Virus record (IMG/VR): IMGVR_UViG_3300020420_000012
Span: 17,636-81,635 of that record
Length of the DNA: 64,000 nt
DNA from: a virus
Strand: one strand, 5' to 3'
How positions within the stretch are numbered: the first letter of the stretch is position 1; each line of letters opens with the position of its first letter. Of the stretch, positions 43,363-51,185 are shown in pieces. The notes beneath the pieces were generated by a model. The model was not told the origin of the DNA. It did not search any database and worked only from the letters and a program-made list of their open reading frames with translations. The position numbers and the translations under genes are program-made.

Positions 43363-43394
43363 AAATTAAACTCCCTTTTCAATCTTATAATAAT

Positions 43395-43423
43395 ATTATA
43401 CACTAGTTTCTCTCAAATGTAAA
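43395..43423 (-). promoter_or_regulatory. Phage promoter, TTTACA-N17-TATAAT
   Basis: Minus strand: TTTACA (43418-43423), spacer ending AGTG, TATAAT (43395-43400). It leads the 43362-41044 group. A 10-base palindrome (TAACATGTTA, 43456-43465) lies 32 bases upstream of the -35 box. Confidence 0.8.
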
Positions 43424-43462
43424 GGAAAAAATGCACTTATTTGAAAAAATAAACATAACATG

Positions 43463-43624
43463 TTAACTAATGAATCCTTTAGTCGTGATTGACCAGAACT
43501 GAGTGACCCATGGCTCTCTGTGAAGCTTTCTTAGAGTCTTGTACATGGCTCGAGCCTCCTTTAGAGTGTCAAACTCGAAGATCTCCATAAGCTCGCCGTT
43601 CATAAAAGTTTTAATTTCGTACAT
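43463..43624 (-). CDS. 53-residue hypothetical protein
   Basis: MYEIKTFMNGELMEIFEFDT, then a helix (LKEARAMYKTLRKLH) and a short end WVTQFWSITTKGF. A strong ribosome site GGGAG and its own promoter at 43656-43684 support a real gene. Confidence 0.7.
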   Translation of the reverse strand: MYEIKTFMNGELMEIFEFDTLKEARAMYKTLRKLHREPWVTQFWSITTKGFIS

Positions 43625-43655
43625 AATATAACTCCCTTTTTAATTTTATAGTTAT

Positions 43656-43684
43656 ATTATACACTATTTTCTCTTAGATGTACA
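43656..43684 (-). promoter_or_regulatory. Phage promoter, TGTACA-N17-TATAAT
   Basis: Minus strand: TGTACA (43679-43684), TATAAT (43656-43661), spacer ending AGTG. It overlaps the end of the radical SAM gene. Confidence 0.8.
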
Positions 43685-44682
43685 CAGTTTTTTTCACTTT
43701 TTTTTAATCCATATTTAATAACTTCTAACTCTTCTTCTGAATAGCCATACATAATATCATCATTGTCTTCATCTCTCCATTCATCAGTGTCTTCACCCTT
43801 ATGTATTAACGGGTCTATTGAATATCTTAGTTTAGGAAAGAATTCCGGAACGAGATCATCAAAGAATTTTTTACACTCGTCTAACCTGCCCGGCAAAAGC
43901 ATATACTCGATGTTAAACTTTCCGTCAACTTTTTCTCTGTAAATTTCTTCTATCTTATCTATTATCTTGCCGTGATTTGTAAATTCTTGATGAATGCTTA
44001 AACGAATTCCTCCAGCGTTTATAAGCTCTCTTAGCTTCGAAGCGTTGGCGGTACCGTTCGTGTTAGTGTGTACCTTATAACCAAAGCTGTTAACGTGTCT
44101 TACCATCTTCATATATTCTGGATTGATGGTTGGTTCACCGCCAGTAAATCGAAATGAAAGATCCTTACCCTTTGTTTGACTCACAATGTTATCGAAGCCT
44201 ATCTTAAATCTTTCGAAAGAGAGATGTGGACTAAAATTATCATGAACGTAACTCGGGCAATACGAGCAATCATAGTTACATCTTTTAGACATTATCCAGT
44301 TGATTCTAACGTGATTTTCTTTACCTCCCAAGTAACCAACTAAAGTTTTGATTTTTTCGTCCTTCAGTATTTCAACATTTTTTGTCTTTTGAAGATACTT
44401 AAAGTCTTTTTTTCTTTTCGACTTTAAGATATAGTGATCGGCACCACAATGGCACTTACTAACCGGACATCGTATCGGCTTGTCCGGCAGCTTGAATTCA
44501 GTAAAGATGTTACCTAACTCACCACCGTTAGCACAAACGCTTCCAAAGACTCTTCCGTCTCGTCTGACCGATAAAAAATTAAAACCAACACCACAGTACC
44601 AGTTTTGAAAAGAGTTACAGTTAACCTTGATGTAACTTGATCTTGTCCTTCTCAGACCATCTTCGGTGTCTACCATTATCAT
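43657..44682 (-). CDS. Radical SAM enzyme with an extra Cys-rich N-terminal region
   Basis: 341 residues. CNYDCSYC in mid-protein is the CxxxCxxC cluster motif; FTGGEPTINPEY is the GGE(P) SAM-binding motif; VHTNTNGT and IRLSIHQEF are later barrel strands. Before the barrel lies a Cys-rich part (NWYCGVGFN, GSVCANGG, CPVSKCHCG) like a SPASM-type auxiliary cluster domain but at the N-terminus. It could modify a peptide, nucleotide or sugar; the substrate is unknown. Neighbours are oxygenases and an unknown protein, so a joint modification pathway is possible. Confidence 0.85.
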   Translation of the reverse strand: MIMVDTEDGLRRTRSSYIKVNCNSFQNWYCGVGFNFLSVRRDGRVFGSVCANGGELGNIFTEFKLPDKPIRCPVSKCHCGADHYILKSKRKKDFKYLQKTKNVEILKDEKIKTLVGYLGGKENHVRINWIMSKRCNYDCSYCPSYVHDNFSPHLSFERFKIGFDNIVSQTKGKDLSFRFTGGEPTINPEYMKMVRHVNSFGYKVHTNTNGTANASKLRELINAGGIRLSIHQEFTNHGKIIDKIEEIYREKVDGKFNIEYMLLPGRLDECKKFFDDLVPEFFPKLRYSIDPLIHKGEDTDEWRDEDNDDIMYGYSEEELEVIKYGLKKSEKNCVHLRENSV

Positions 44683-44694
44683 TGAGCATCTCTT

Positions 44695-45381
44695 TTAGGA
44701 TTTTTTTTCAGAAGGATTTTTTTCACCGGTGATAAAGTCACGATCCGCGTAGATATCGTAGTAGTACTCCTCAGTGTCTCCGAGCCTGTACTCATTACCG
44801 TTCTCGACCTGATAGTATTCCGTACTCACCTTGAAGTCCGGCATCTTTGGTTCCTTCGGAGTCAGACTGTTATCGTATACTCGCATCCTATTGTTGGGGT
44901 ACAGAGCGAACTGCCCGTTCTCCAACTCTAACAAGTTAAAAGACTTGTGCTCATCCGGCTGTTCCGCTGTAGAGTAATCAACCTCGTCCGAATGTATATG
45001 GTAGTTATCCAAGGTGGCAATGTATGAACCCTTTACACGTCCGTGATTCTTTGTCCATACCTCGTAATCCATAGATCCAATGAACTGTTTCTGTATGCAT
45101 GTAACACCATAGTCCATACAGTTCCAAAACTGCAAGTCAGGCAATGCCATATCAACGTCCGGAGTCTCAGGAGAGGATACAAACGCGGATATCGGTAACT
45201 TATCGAACAAGGCACCGTACTCAGGTAGGAACGTTTCAAAATAGAAGGCGCGACCGGGGATAGACTTTGCTGTAACCCAGTGACCCTCGACGAACTCACC
45301 GTGTCCATCCTCGAGATCTCTGAGGTACTCACGGCGAACCCAAACTTTCTGATTGGGTATATTACAAATTAAATGCGACAT
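44695..45381 (-). CDS. Conserved phage protein of unknown function
   Basis: 228 residues. VWVRREYLRDLEDGHGEFVE, WVTAKSIPGRAFYFETFLPE and YGALFDKLPISAFV form a pattern I associate with T4-like cyanophage proteins. No enzyme motif. GC content looks higher than the surrounding genes, like the flanking non-coding region. It lies upstream of the radical SAM gene in the same direction. Confidence 0.55.
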   Translation of the reverse strand: MSHLICNIPNQKVWVRREYLRDLEDGHGEFVEGHWVTAKSIPGRAFYFETFLPEYGALFDKLPISAFVSSPETPDVDMALPDLQFWNCMDYGVTCIQKQFIGSMDYEVWTKNHGRVKGSYIATLDNYHIHSDEVDYSTAEQPDEHKSFNLLELENGQFALYPNNRMRVYDNSLTPKEPKMPDFKVSTEYYQVENGNEYRLGDTEEYYYDIYADRDFITGEKNPSEKKS

Positions 45382-45851
45382 AATACTATATATCTCTCGA
45401 AAAGGTTACGGGCCGAAATTTTTCCAGGAAAAAAAATTTTATAAAAGGTTTCTGTAAAAAAGTTCTGTGCTCTCTAATACGCGAACCAAACTAGTGGCCT
45501 GTTACATGACTGTGCGATTCTGCCAATATAAACCCCTATACTGCTGACGTCACACAGATGATCACAGAGAGGTCCTTCGATATATGTGGTAGACTACATG
45601 CCTACCGTACTCGTTACGCCTCTCTGTGTGTATATGGGGGCCGTTGTCATGACATCCATCCTACCGACCTATCGGCCCCCTGGTAGGATGGGATACGTTT
45701 TATACTCCGACTCTGGTTCCCTGGGTAGTACCACACCTGTAAACCCCGATGACCTTCTGCTTCTGATATCTCACAACTTCTCCATCAGCCACCCTGTCGG
45801 TTACTATCGCTATGTCATTATATAGTACTCCCTTTTTTTCTTTATATACTT
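45382..45851. other. GC-richer segment without a convincing gene; nested inverted repeats
   Basis: About 470 bases with no supported CDS. Perfect inverted repeats: CACAGAGAGG (45563-45572) with CCTCTCTGTG (45619-45628); GGGGGCCG (45636-45643) with CGGCCCCC (45673-45680); CCATCCTACC (45656-45665) with GGTAGGATGG (45682-45691). The last two cannot form together. A strong minus-strand promoter and a GGGAG ribosome-like site lead into it, but the first ATG there (ATG ACA TAG) stops at once. A minus-strand frame at 45700-45819 (about 39 codons) is open but lacks a start. A structured RNA or a decayed gene are the two best readings. Confidence 0.5.
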
Positions 45852-45880
45852 ATTATACCACGGTTTCACAGCAATGTACA
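45852..45880 (-). promoter_or_regulatory. Phage promoter, TGTACA-N17-TATAAT
   Basis: Minus strand: TGTACA (45875-45880), spacer ending GTGG, TATAAT (45852-45857). It points into the GC-richer non-coding segment and then the 45381 and radical SAM genes. Confidence 0.8.
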
Positions 45881-46036
45881 CCTTTTTTTTCATTATTTGT
45901 GAACTTTTTTTTGGTATGAGAAAAAAATCTGCGGTCTGCTGCGGTCACTAAGGTATGCGACTGTGTGTACGTTTTGATTAGTTTTGAGATATCGCATGCA
46001 GAATGTGCACGATGTAAGTATCGCATATATAGTATT

Positions 46037-46165
46037 ATGAAGAGATTTATAAGAGATTTCCTATACTATTATAGGATGTTTGGACCACGCTATGGTTGGT
46101 TCTGGTCCATAGAATACAGTCGTTTTAACGCGATATACTTTAATAGAGACGGTACATGGAGGTAG
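46037..46165 (+). CDS. Small basic aromatic protein
   Basis: 42 residues from ATG 46037: MKRFIRDFLYYYRMFGPRYG and FNAIYFNRDGTWR. No clear ribosome site, so the start is uncertain; the open frame extends to 45965. Its stop lies in the ribosome site of the next plus-strand gene. Confidence 0.4.
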   Translation: MKRFIRDFLYYYRMFGPRYGWFWSIEYSRFNAIYFNRDGTWR

Positions 46166-46167
46166 AG

Positions 46168-46338
46168 ATGAACTCGACAGACTTTATTATCGTCCTTCTG
46201 ACCGCTGCCATGATCTATATAGGGTTTACTTTAATATGGATAGGTATGTATTGGGGTCTGCTTGTGATATTGTTTAACGTAAAAGTGTTTGATGTCTATT
46301 GTTTAAAGAGAAAGAATGATAATGATACAGCACGTTGA
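46168..46338 (+). CDS. Small membrane protein
   Basis: 56 residues, start chosen at ATG 46168 with GGAGGT four bases upstream. Two hydrophobic stretches (FIIVLLTAAMIYIGFTLIW and YWGLLVILFNVKVF). Overlaps the start of the oxygenase-like gene. Function unknown. Confidence 0.5.
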   Translation: MNSTDFIIVLLTAAMIYIGFTLIWIGMYWGLLVILFNVKVFDVYCLKRKNDNDTAR

Positions 46339-46837
46339 CTATGAGATCGATAAGAAGAAGTATCGAGACATCTTTTATGAGAACGTTAACAAGTACGGGC
46401 AGTGGCACTGGCTTTGTCCGAAGCGGCAGGAGTTGTTTTGGTATCAGATGTTTGTGAAAGATGATCATCCGCTCAAGCCGATGATACGTGAGGTTGAGCA
46501 CGATCTTAATATTGCATATATGAACAACTATCCGAGATTCAGTTACCAGTTTCCGAACACGAAGCTTGGACACCATCGCGACGAAGACGATATCGTATCG
46601 ATCAATATCAATCTCTTTGAGACGATTCCGATCATACACGTCGAGAATCATCCGTATCCGTACGAGTGTGCCTTGATCGACGTTGGTTCCTTGATGCACG
46701 GTGTCGAGCCTGACGCTAACCACAGACTGATACTCAAGTTTTGTTTAAGACACCCTTACGAGGAGGTGTACGAGAGACTGGACAAGTTTGGTCTCTTGAC
46801 AGAGGACTGTATCTACAGGACGTCGACTCTGAAGTAA
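46316..46837 (+). CDS. Fe(II)/2-oxoglutarate oxygenase-like protein, paralog A
   Basis: 173 residues. LGHHRDEDD gives H-x-D, SLMHGVEPDANHRLILKF gives the distal His and the Arg of a double-stranded beta-helix oxygenase. The end HPYEEVYERL matches the ends of three neighbouring minus-strand genes. It is the only copy on the plus strand and is the most divergent. The 3' end overlaps the convergent paralog B by 25 bases. Substrate unknown. Confidence 0.65.
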   Translation: MIMIQHVDYEIDKKKYRDIFYENVNKYGQWHWLCPKRQELFWYQMFVKDDHPLKPMIREVEHDLNIAYMNNYPRFSYQFPNTKLGHHRDEDDIVSININLFETIPIIHVENHPYPYECALIDVGSLMHGVEPDANHRLILKFCLRHPYEEVYERLDKFGLLTEDCIYRTSTLK

Positions 46838-47295
46838 CTCTGCAGCCTCTTTCTTACGACTTCGTAAGGCGTATCCAGATAAGAGAACTTCAGTAAGAGT
46901 CTCTCTTTGTGGTAAGCAGGCACGGCATGATCGAGAGAGGTGTTAAAGAGCGCGCAATCGTAGCGTATCTCACCATAGTCTTTAAACACGACCGGTGCGT
47001 AGTCGTCTGACAGCACGATATTCACAGAACATTCTGTCGCAGGATCGACGTGCATGTGTACGCTTGTGTTCGCTAATTGTTTATAGGCTACTATGATACT
47101 ACCGGGTAACTGCATGTGTAGGTCCTCGATGTGAGGAAACATAACAATATTTTCTCTCAGTCTCGCCTTGAGCCAAGTGTTACGAAAGTAACATTCCTTC
47201 GGTGAGAACGGTTTAAAGTCAAGCTCACTTACTTCTTCTTTAAGTTTCTCTTTATCGTACTGTAAGTTTAAATGTGTTACGTATAGTTCCTGCAT
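46813..47295 (-). CDS. Fe(II)/2-oxoglutarate oxygenase-like protein, paralog B
   Basis: 160 residues. SVHMHVDPATECSVNIVLSD (H-x-D) and LDHAVPAYHKERLLLKFS (distal His, Arg). Shares with paralogs C and D the run of NIxLSDxxxPxxFxDxGxxxYxCAL. The middle pocket differs between copies, so substrates may differ. 19-base overlap with the kinase-like gene. Confidence 0.65.
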   Translation of the reverse strand: MQELYVTHLNLQYDKEKLKEEVSELDFKPFSPKECYFRNTWLKARLRENIVMFPHIEDLHMQLPGSIIVAYKQLANTSVHMHVDPATECSVNIVLSDDYAPVVFKDYGEIRYDCALFNTSLDHAVPAYHKERLLLKFSYLDTPYEVVRKRLQSYFRVDVL

Positions 47296-47711
47296 CTAAA
47301 AAAGTCCACTATGTAAAAATAATTTCTGTTGAGGTATCGATACACATCGCTTTTTCGATAGAATCCTATCTGATCTAAATCGATAATCTTTAGTTGCCTG
47401 TCTGGTGTCACGATCAGGTTGAGTGAATGTATGTCTTCGGCAAATAAAAATAAATCTTTGTCCTTGATACGAGTCAAGGTGTTCATAAAGTCCATACATT
47501 TCGACAACACCCACATCATATCTTCTACAGATTTCATATCAGTTTCTTTTAATGTTGTTCCTTGTACGTACTCATAAATTATTTTTTTATCGTCATACTC
47601 AATTATGTTTGGAACCATCGAATGATTTAACTCAATCAGATTATCGATTGGTGTCTTGTGCTCTGTTGGACGAGCCGACCTGTTATCCTTAAATATTTTT
47701 TTATGTAACAT
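47277..47711 (-). CDS. Kinase-like protein with shortened N-lobe
   Basis: 144 residues. KIIYEYVQGTTLKE looks like a kinase hinge, EDIHSLNLIVTPDRQ an HxxN catalytic loop (the usual Asp is Ser), and LKIIDLDQIG the metal-binding Asp strand of the aminoglycoside/choline/LPS-kinase type. The N-lobe is only about 45 residues and the P-loop Lys is not clear, so activity is uncertain; a pseudokinase is possible. It sits between two oxygenase paralogs. Confidence 0.55.
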   Translation of the reverse strand: MLHKKIFKDNRSARPTEHKTPIDNLIELNHSMVPNIIEYDDKKIIYEYVQGTTLKETDMKSVEDMMWVLSKCMDFMNTLTRIKDKDLFLFAEDIHSLNLIVTPDRQLKIIDLDQIGFYRKSDVYRYLNRNYFYIVDFFRCRNYT

Positions 47712-48216
47712 TGATTATACTTGCAGGTAGTCTGTTATAGCATTCATCATAACTCTTATCAAAGATACTGAGTTTTAAGAGTAGTCTTTCTTCTGAATGT
47801 TTCTTTACGGCGTGTCTTTTACTTACGTTGATAAGCGCGCATTCATACTGAATGTCACCGATGTCTTCAAATGTTATTGGTCCAAAATTATCTGACAATA
47901 GTATGTTGATACAAGTTTGAGTACCGTTGTCGCTGTGCATAGGAACTTCGGTGTTTGCGTGTTGTTTCAAGTATCTTGGATCAATCTTAACGTCAAACAA
48001 ACTCTCAAAGTATCGTGTTAATTTTGCTATGTCGCCAAAAGGTTTCTTCATGTGACCAAACTCCCATGATGGAAAGTTTTCAAATGGTGTACCTTTTGCT
48101 TTTTTACTCTTAATCTTAAGAGGTTTAAAATCAATGAGTTCTGATTCTAGAATCAGTTTGTCAACGTCATAATTAATTTTTAAGTGTGTCAGGTAATCTT
48201 TCGATACATTCTTCAT
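47701..48216 (-). CDS. Fe(II)/2-oxoglutarate oxygenase-like protein, paralog C
   Basis: 171 residues. EVPMHSDNGTQTCINILLSD (H-x-D), ITFEDIGDIQYECALINVS, RHAVKKHSEERLLLKLS (distal His, Arg), YDECYNRLP at the end. Clear tandem duplicate of paralog D upstream; the two overlap by 44 bases. Confidence 0.65.
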   Translation of the reverse strand: MKNVSKDYLTHLKINYDVDKLILESELIDFKPLKIKSKKAKGTPFENFPSWEFGHMKKPFGDIAKLTRYFESLFDVKIDPRYLKQHANTEVPMHSDNGTQTCINILLSDNFGPITFEDIGDIQYECALINVSKRHAVKKHSEERLLLKLSIFDKSYDECYNRLPASIINVT

Positions 48217-48667
48217 ATGTCTTATCCAAAATACTAAGATTAAATAACCATCTCTCTGTCTTACTCGATTTAACCTTATGTTTCTTTTTTATGTTAAGTA
48301 GTGCACAATCATAATACACGTCACCAATATCTTCAAACGTTATTGGTGAATTATTGTCTGATAATAGAATGTTAATAGAACACATTGGTCTTCCATCGGT
48401 ATGAAACGGTATTTCACAACCGGGCATCTGTTTAAAAAATTGTGTTCTAATTTTTGTTTCAAATAGGTTTTGAAAGTAAGTTGATATTCTATTAACTTCT
48501 TCGATATGATCTATGTCTCTGCAGATTTGCCAACCAGGTGCATGTATAAAAAAAGAATTCTGTGCTTTCTTTACATTATTAAGTTTAAAGTCTACGTAAT
48601 CTACCGTATCAAGATCTTTTATAAGTCTTTCTTTATCATATTTAAAATTAAGGTGAGTGAAATGCAT
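48173..48667 (-). CDS. Fe(II)/2-oxoglutarate oxygenase-like protein, paralog D
   Basis: 164 residues. EIPFHTDGRPMCSINILLSD (H-x-D), ITFEDIGDVYYDCALLNIK, KKHKVKSSKTERWLFNLS (distal His, Arg), YEECIERLP at the end. N-terminus MHFTHLNFKYDKERL resembles those of B and C. It overlaps the TauD-like gene by 20 bases. Confidence 0.65.
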   Translation of the reverse strand: MHFTHLNFKYDKERLIKDLDTVDYVDFKLNNVKKAQNSFFIHAPGWQICRDIDHIEEVNRISTYFQNLFETKIRTQFFKQMPGCEIPFHTDGRPMCSINILLSDNNSPITFEDIGDVYYDCALLNIKKKHKVKSSKTERWLFNLSILDKTYEECIERLPDTLKN

Positions 48668-49388
48668 ATCTCATCAATCTTCTCTTAACGTGCGAGGGTG
48701 TGTGATCACGCTTGTGACTGACTGTCATATTATTCCAAATAACTAGATCTCCTACACTCCAATTATGAATGTAAATATTTTCTTCATCATCAAATATTTT
48801 GTTAAGATCTTCATAGTACTCAGTACCAGCGTATGCTGGACTAAAGAAAATGTACTCACCAAACTGATCATTTCGATAAATGCTTTGCTTAGATCTTGAC
48901 TTCATAAGAAACGCTCGCTTATAGACTTCTGACCTAAAGTCATGTGGATACTTGGATCTTTCAAAATAGTTTCGTACTGAAAATTCTACACTACCCTCAT
49001 CAATAACTTTTTGTTTAAGTTCATCATCTAATTTTTTCCATGCATTGATTGAATCACAAAAATAAGTAGGACTTGAACCTTCGTCTGCTTGCTTACAATA
49101 AAGTCCTACAAACGGATGGATCGAGTCAAGGTAAGCTCTGTCGTTATGCCACATCATGTCTTCTTCTTGCCAAACATGATCCTCTTTTTTATTATCAGTT
49201 CCTATCGGTACTTCTTTTTTTCCATACAAATCTTGCTCTTCAAGCTCACCAATATATCTAATCAACTCTTCATTTGCATTCTTAATTATTAAAACCTGTA
49301 TCTTTCCGTTGTAAAAGTCTCTTATCCATCTTTGATAAAGATGTGACTGTTCGGTTTTTATGAAGGTTTGTGGTATTTCTCTAAGCAT
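48648..49388 (-). CDS. TauD/TfdA-like 2-oxoglutarate dioxygenase
   Basis: 246 residues, start at ATG 49388 (GGAG four bases upstream; a longer frame starts at 49403). Motifs: MMWHNDRAYLDSIHPFVGLY (H-x-D), IHNWSVGDLVIWNNMTVSHK (distal His) and KRRLMRYAFH (Arg). The WSVGDLVIWNN strand is typical of TauD. The family hydroxylates small molecules such as taurine or modified amino acids; other substrates are equally possible in phage. Confidence 0.8.
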   Translation of the reverse strand: MLREIPQTFIKTEQSHLYQRWIRDFYNGKIQVLIIKNANEELIRYIGELEEQDLYGKKEVPIGTDNKKEDHVWQEEDMMWHNDRAYLDSIHPFVGLYCKQADEGSSPTYFCDSINAWKKLDDELKQKVIDEGSVEFSVRNYFERSKYPHDFRSEVYKRAFLMKSRSKQSIYRNDQFGEYIFFSPAYAGTEYYEDLNKIFDDEENIYIHNWSVGDLVIWNNMTVSHKRDHTPSHVKRRLMRYAFHSP

Positions 49389-49873
49389 AGTTCTCCGATC
49401 CAACCAATGTACTGATAGTGTCCATCAGCTACTTTATATTTATTATCATTCGTGTTAAAATTAATTGCATTACACAGTCTTCTCATAATGTACGGTGTCT
49501 TATCTTCTCTTGAAAAAAATATATTACTACAACATAATTTATTCTTACAGTACTGAATTTGTTGTTTCAACATCTCTTCGGTAGAAGGTCTTACAAACCT
49601 ACGGTTTTCATATTGTGATATGTTTATTCCATCATCATAATAATATCTTGACAGCACTCTTAGCATGCCGTTAAAAATTGGTCTATCGTGTATAAAACTA
49701 ACAGAAACTGGTCTTTCATAATGTAAGCCTATCGTACATGCCACGTCATCTTTTATCTTAAAGTAATTTTTAGATATTTTATTTTTATTGTTGTTGACCG
49801 CTTTATGACATAGATACTTTATTTCAAATTCTAAGTCACTACTTTTTGCTGTTATAAACTTCCAACCATTCAC
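49358..49873 (-). CDS. Acetyltransferase-like (GNAT-like) protein
   Basis: 171 residues. ACTIGLHYERPVSVSFIHDR, NGMLRVLSRYYYDDGIN and KVADGHYQYIGWIGE follow the strand order of short GNAT-like phage proteins that I associate with T4-like phages. The acetyl-CoA loop is not clear, so activity is unsure. Overlaps both neighbours (31-35 bases). Confidence 0.5.
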   Translation of the reverse strand: MNGWKFITAKSSDLEFEIKYLCHKAVNNNKNKISKNYFKIKDDVACTIGLHYERPVSVSFIHDRPIFNGMLRVLSRYYYDDGINISQYENRRFVRPSTEEMLKQQIQYCKNKLCCSNIFFSREDKTPYIMRRLCNAINFNTNDNKYKVADGHYQYIGWIGELCLEKYHKPS

Positions 49874-50549
49874 AGTCTAATTTCTCCTGAGAGTCCATTA
49901 CAATCATGAGATGAGTCCTTGGTTCGCTGCCTTCATTTTTTACCCAATGATTCTTACCTGAGTTAATAAACCAAACATATCCATCTGCAGGAACGTGCAC
50001 ATCATTCATCGTAGCTTTTTCATTAGTGTCTATTGCAATATGATATCGAGTAGAAAACGTTGTGTCATAATCACGATGTGGCGCTATGCCGCCACCTGGT
50101 TCTGTTATCGCTATACAGACTCTTGTAACTCTTTTACCAAACCCTTTTACTACTTTTTCTAAGTAAGGAGGTAAATCTTTTTTAAGTTTACTGTAAGCCC
50201 GCTCGTCAAATCGCTTATCATTTTTCATGAATCCACGATCATATCTTTTACCAGAGTTTCTGTCTTTAGGTATCTCGTAATCAGGATTAAAATCAGTTAA
50301 AGCTATCTGTTTATACGGTATACGATTCCAGTCAAAATTGCTATCAACTTCTTTATTTGTTTTACCGTATGCGGCTGGCGATAAGTTATAACCATAAGCA
50401 TCACGTAAATTCTTGTACGGTCCTTCTTCCATGGAATCTTTCAAGTCTCGGGACACGTATTCGTGTATGTCTTTTCTCAACATACCGATATTGTATTTTA
50501 TATCAAGCTTAATGAGCTCTGGTAATTCGTTCCTTGATTTCCAGTTCAT
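49839..50549 (-). CDS. Aspartyl/asparaginyl beta-hydroxylase-like protein
   Basis: 236 residues. GGGIAPHRDYDTTFSTRYHI gives the H-x-D region with the Arg, and VWFINSGKNHWVKNEGS with PRTHLMIV gives the distal His and Arg. This is the Asp/Asn hydroxylase pattern in a small soluble form. It would hydroxylate a protein or small-molecule side chain. First large gene of the oxygenase group; ATGA overlap with a small membrane protein. Confidence 0.8.
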   Translation of the reverse strand: MNWKSRNELPELIKLDIKYNIGMLRKDIHEYVSRDLKDSMEEGPYKNLRDAYGYNLSPAAYGKTNKEVDSNFDWNRIPYKQIALTDFNPDYEIPKDRNSGKRYDRGFMKNDKRFDERAYSKLKKDLPPYLEKVVKGFGKRVTRVCIAITEPGGGIAPHRDYDTTFSTRYHIAIDTNEKATMNDVHVPADGYVWFINSGKNHWVKNEGSEPRTHLMIVMDSQEKLDCEWLEVYNSKK

Positions 50550-50704
50550 GATACCTGTATAGCGACATAGATCAACGTACCTAGAATACTAAAATTAATT
50601 ATCATATTCACGTAGTGTGGATTTGGTGCCATAATCTTTCTCCTTTTTGATGAGGGTGGTTTGTATGGTATTCCACCCGTATAGTCAATGATTCTTCCCC
50701 ACAT
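50546..50704 (-). CDS. Small membrane protein
   Basis: 52 residues from ATG 50704, which overlaps the upstream stop as TAATG. MWGRIIDYTGGIPYKPPSSK, then a hydrophobic helix (MIINFSILGTLIYVAIQV). A second in-frame ATG at 50632 has a much better ribosome site (AAGGAG), so a 28-residue form is likely made too. Confidence 0.5.
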   Translation of the reverse strand: MWGRIIDYTGGIPYKPPSSKRRKIMAPNPHYVNMIINFSILGTLIYVAIQVS

Positions 50705-50919
50705 TAGTTCATACCTAACCATGTGTTCACTTCAAACACTTCGATTAACATGAAACTGAACAGCAGAAGTAGAATACTCCACAGTATCAGTTTACCACTG
50801 AAGTTCGTTGCTGCCATCTTGATCGCAATGAGTTCGTTACCCAAGAATCGTAGTGCCAGTTCGAACTCGTTGTGTTCGTCTTTGACTACGATACCGTTTT
50901 TCTTTTCTACTTCTGCCAT
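50704..50919 (-). CDS. Small single-helix membrane protein
   Basis: 71 residues. Soluble N-terminus with ELALRFLGNELIAIKMAATN, then a hydrophobic helix (LILWSILLLLFSFMLIEVF). Similar small proteins are known in T4-like cyanophages. TAATG coupling to the next gene. Confidence 0.55.
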   Translation of the reverse strand: MAEVEKKNGIVVKDEHNEFELALRFLGNELIAIKMAATNFSGKLILWSILLLLFSFMLIEVFEVNTWLGMN

Positions 50920-50927
50920 ATTTTATC

Positions 50928-51161
50928 CTATTTCTTTTCGCTTACATAAGCATAGAGTTCGTTAGCTCTCTTAACGATCTCTTCTGGCTTGTACATGTCA
51001 GGTACGTACTTATCATACGCTTCCTTAATATCTTTACCAGTTTCTTGATTTTCATCAATCATACGATGCATGAAATCCATCTGTAATTGAAATTGTTGGT
51101 CAGCCATCTCTTTGGCCATTCTTAAAGTTTCGAGTCTGATCTCGTATGGATTTTTAGACAT
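50928..51161 (-). CDS. Conserved small helical T4-like protein
   Basis: 77 residues from ATG 51161, with AGGAGG seven bases upstream. NPYEIRLETLRMAKEMADQQ is a pattern known from small T4-like phage proteins. It is the first gene after the tmRNA and may share its transcript. Confidence 0.65.
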   Translation of the reverse strand: MSKNPYEIRLETLRMAKEMADQQFQLQMDFMHRMIDENQETGKDIKEAYDKYVPDMYKPEEIVKRANELYAYVSEKK

Positions 51162-51185
51162 ATTGTCCTCCTGTGTGTTGTGTGT

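Noticed and set aside
45586-45825. 79-codon plus-strand open frame in the GC-richer segment
   Set aside because: No ribosome site, no family resemblance, and it runs against a strong minus-strand promoter; probably a by-product of composition.
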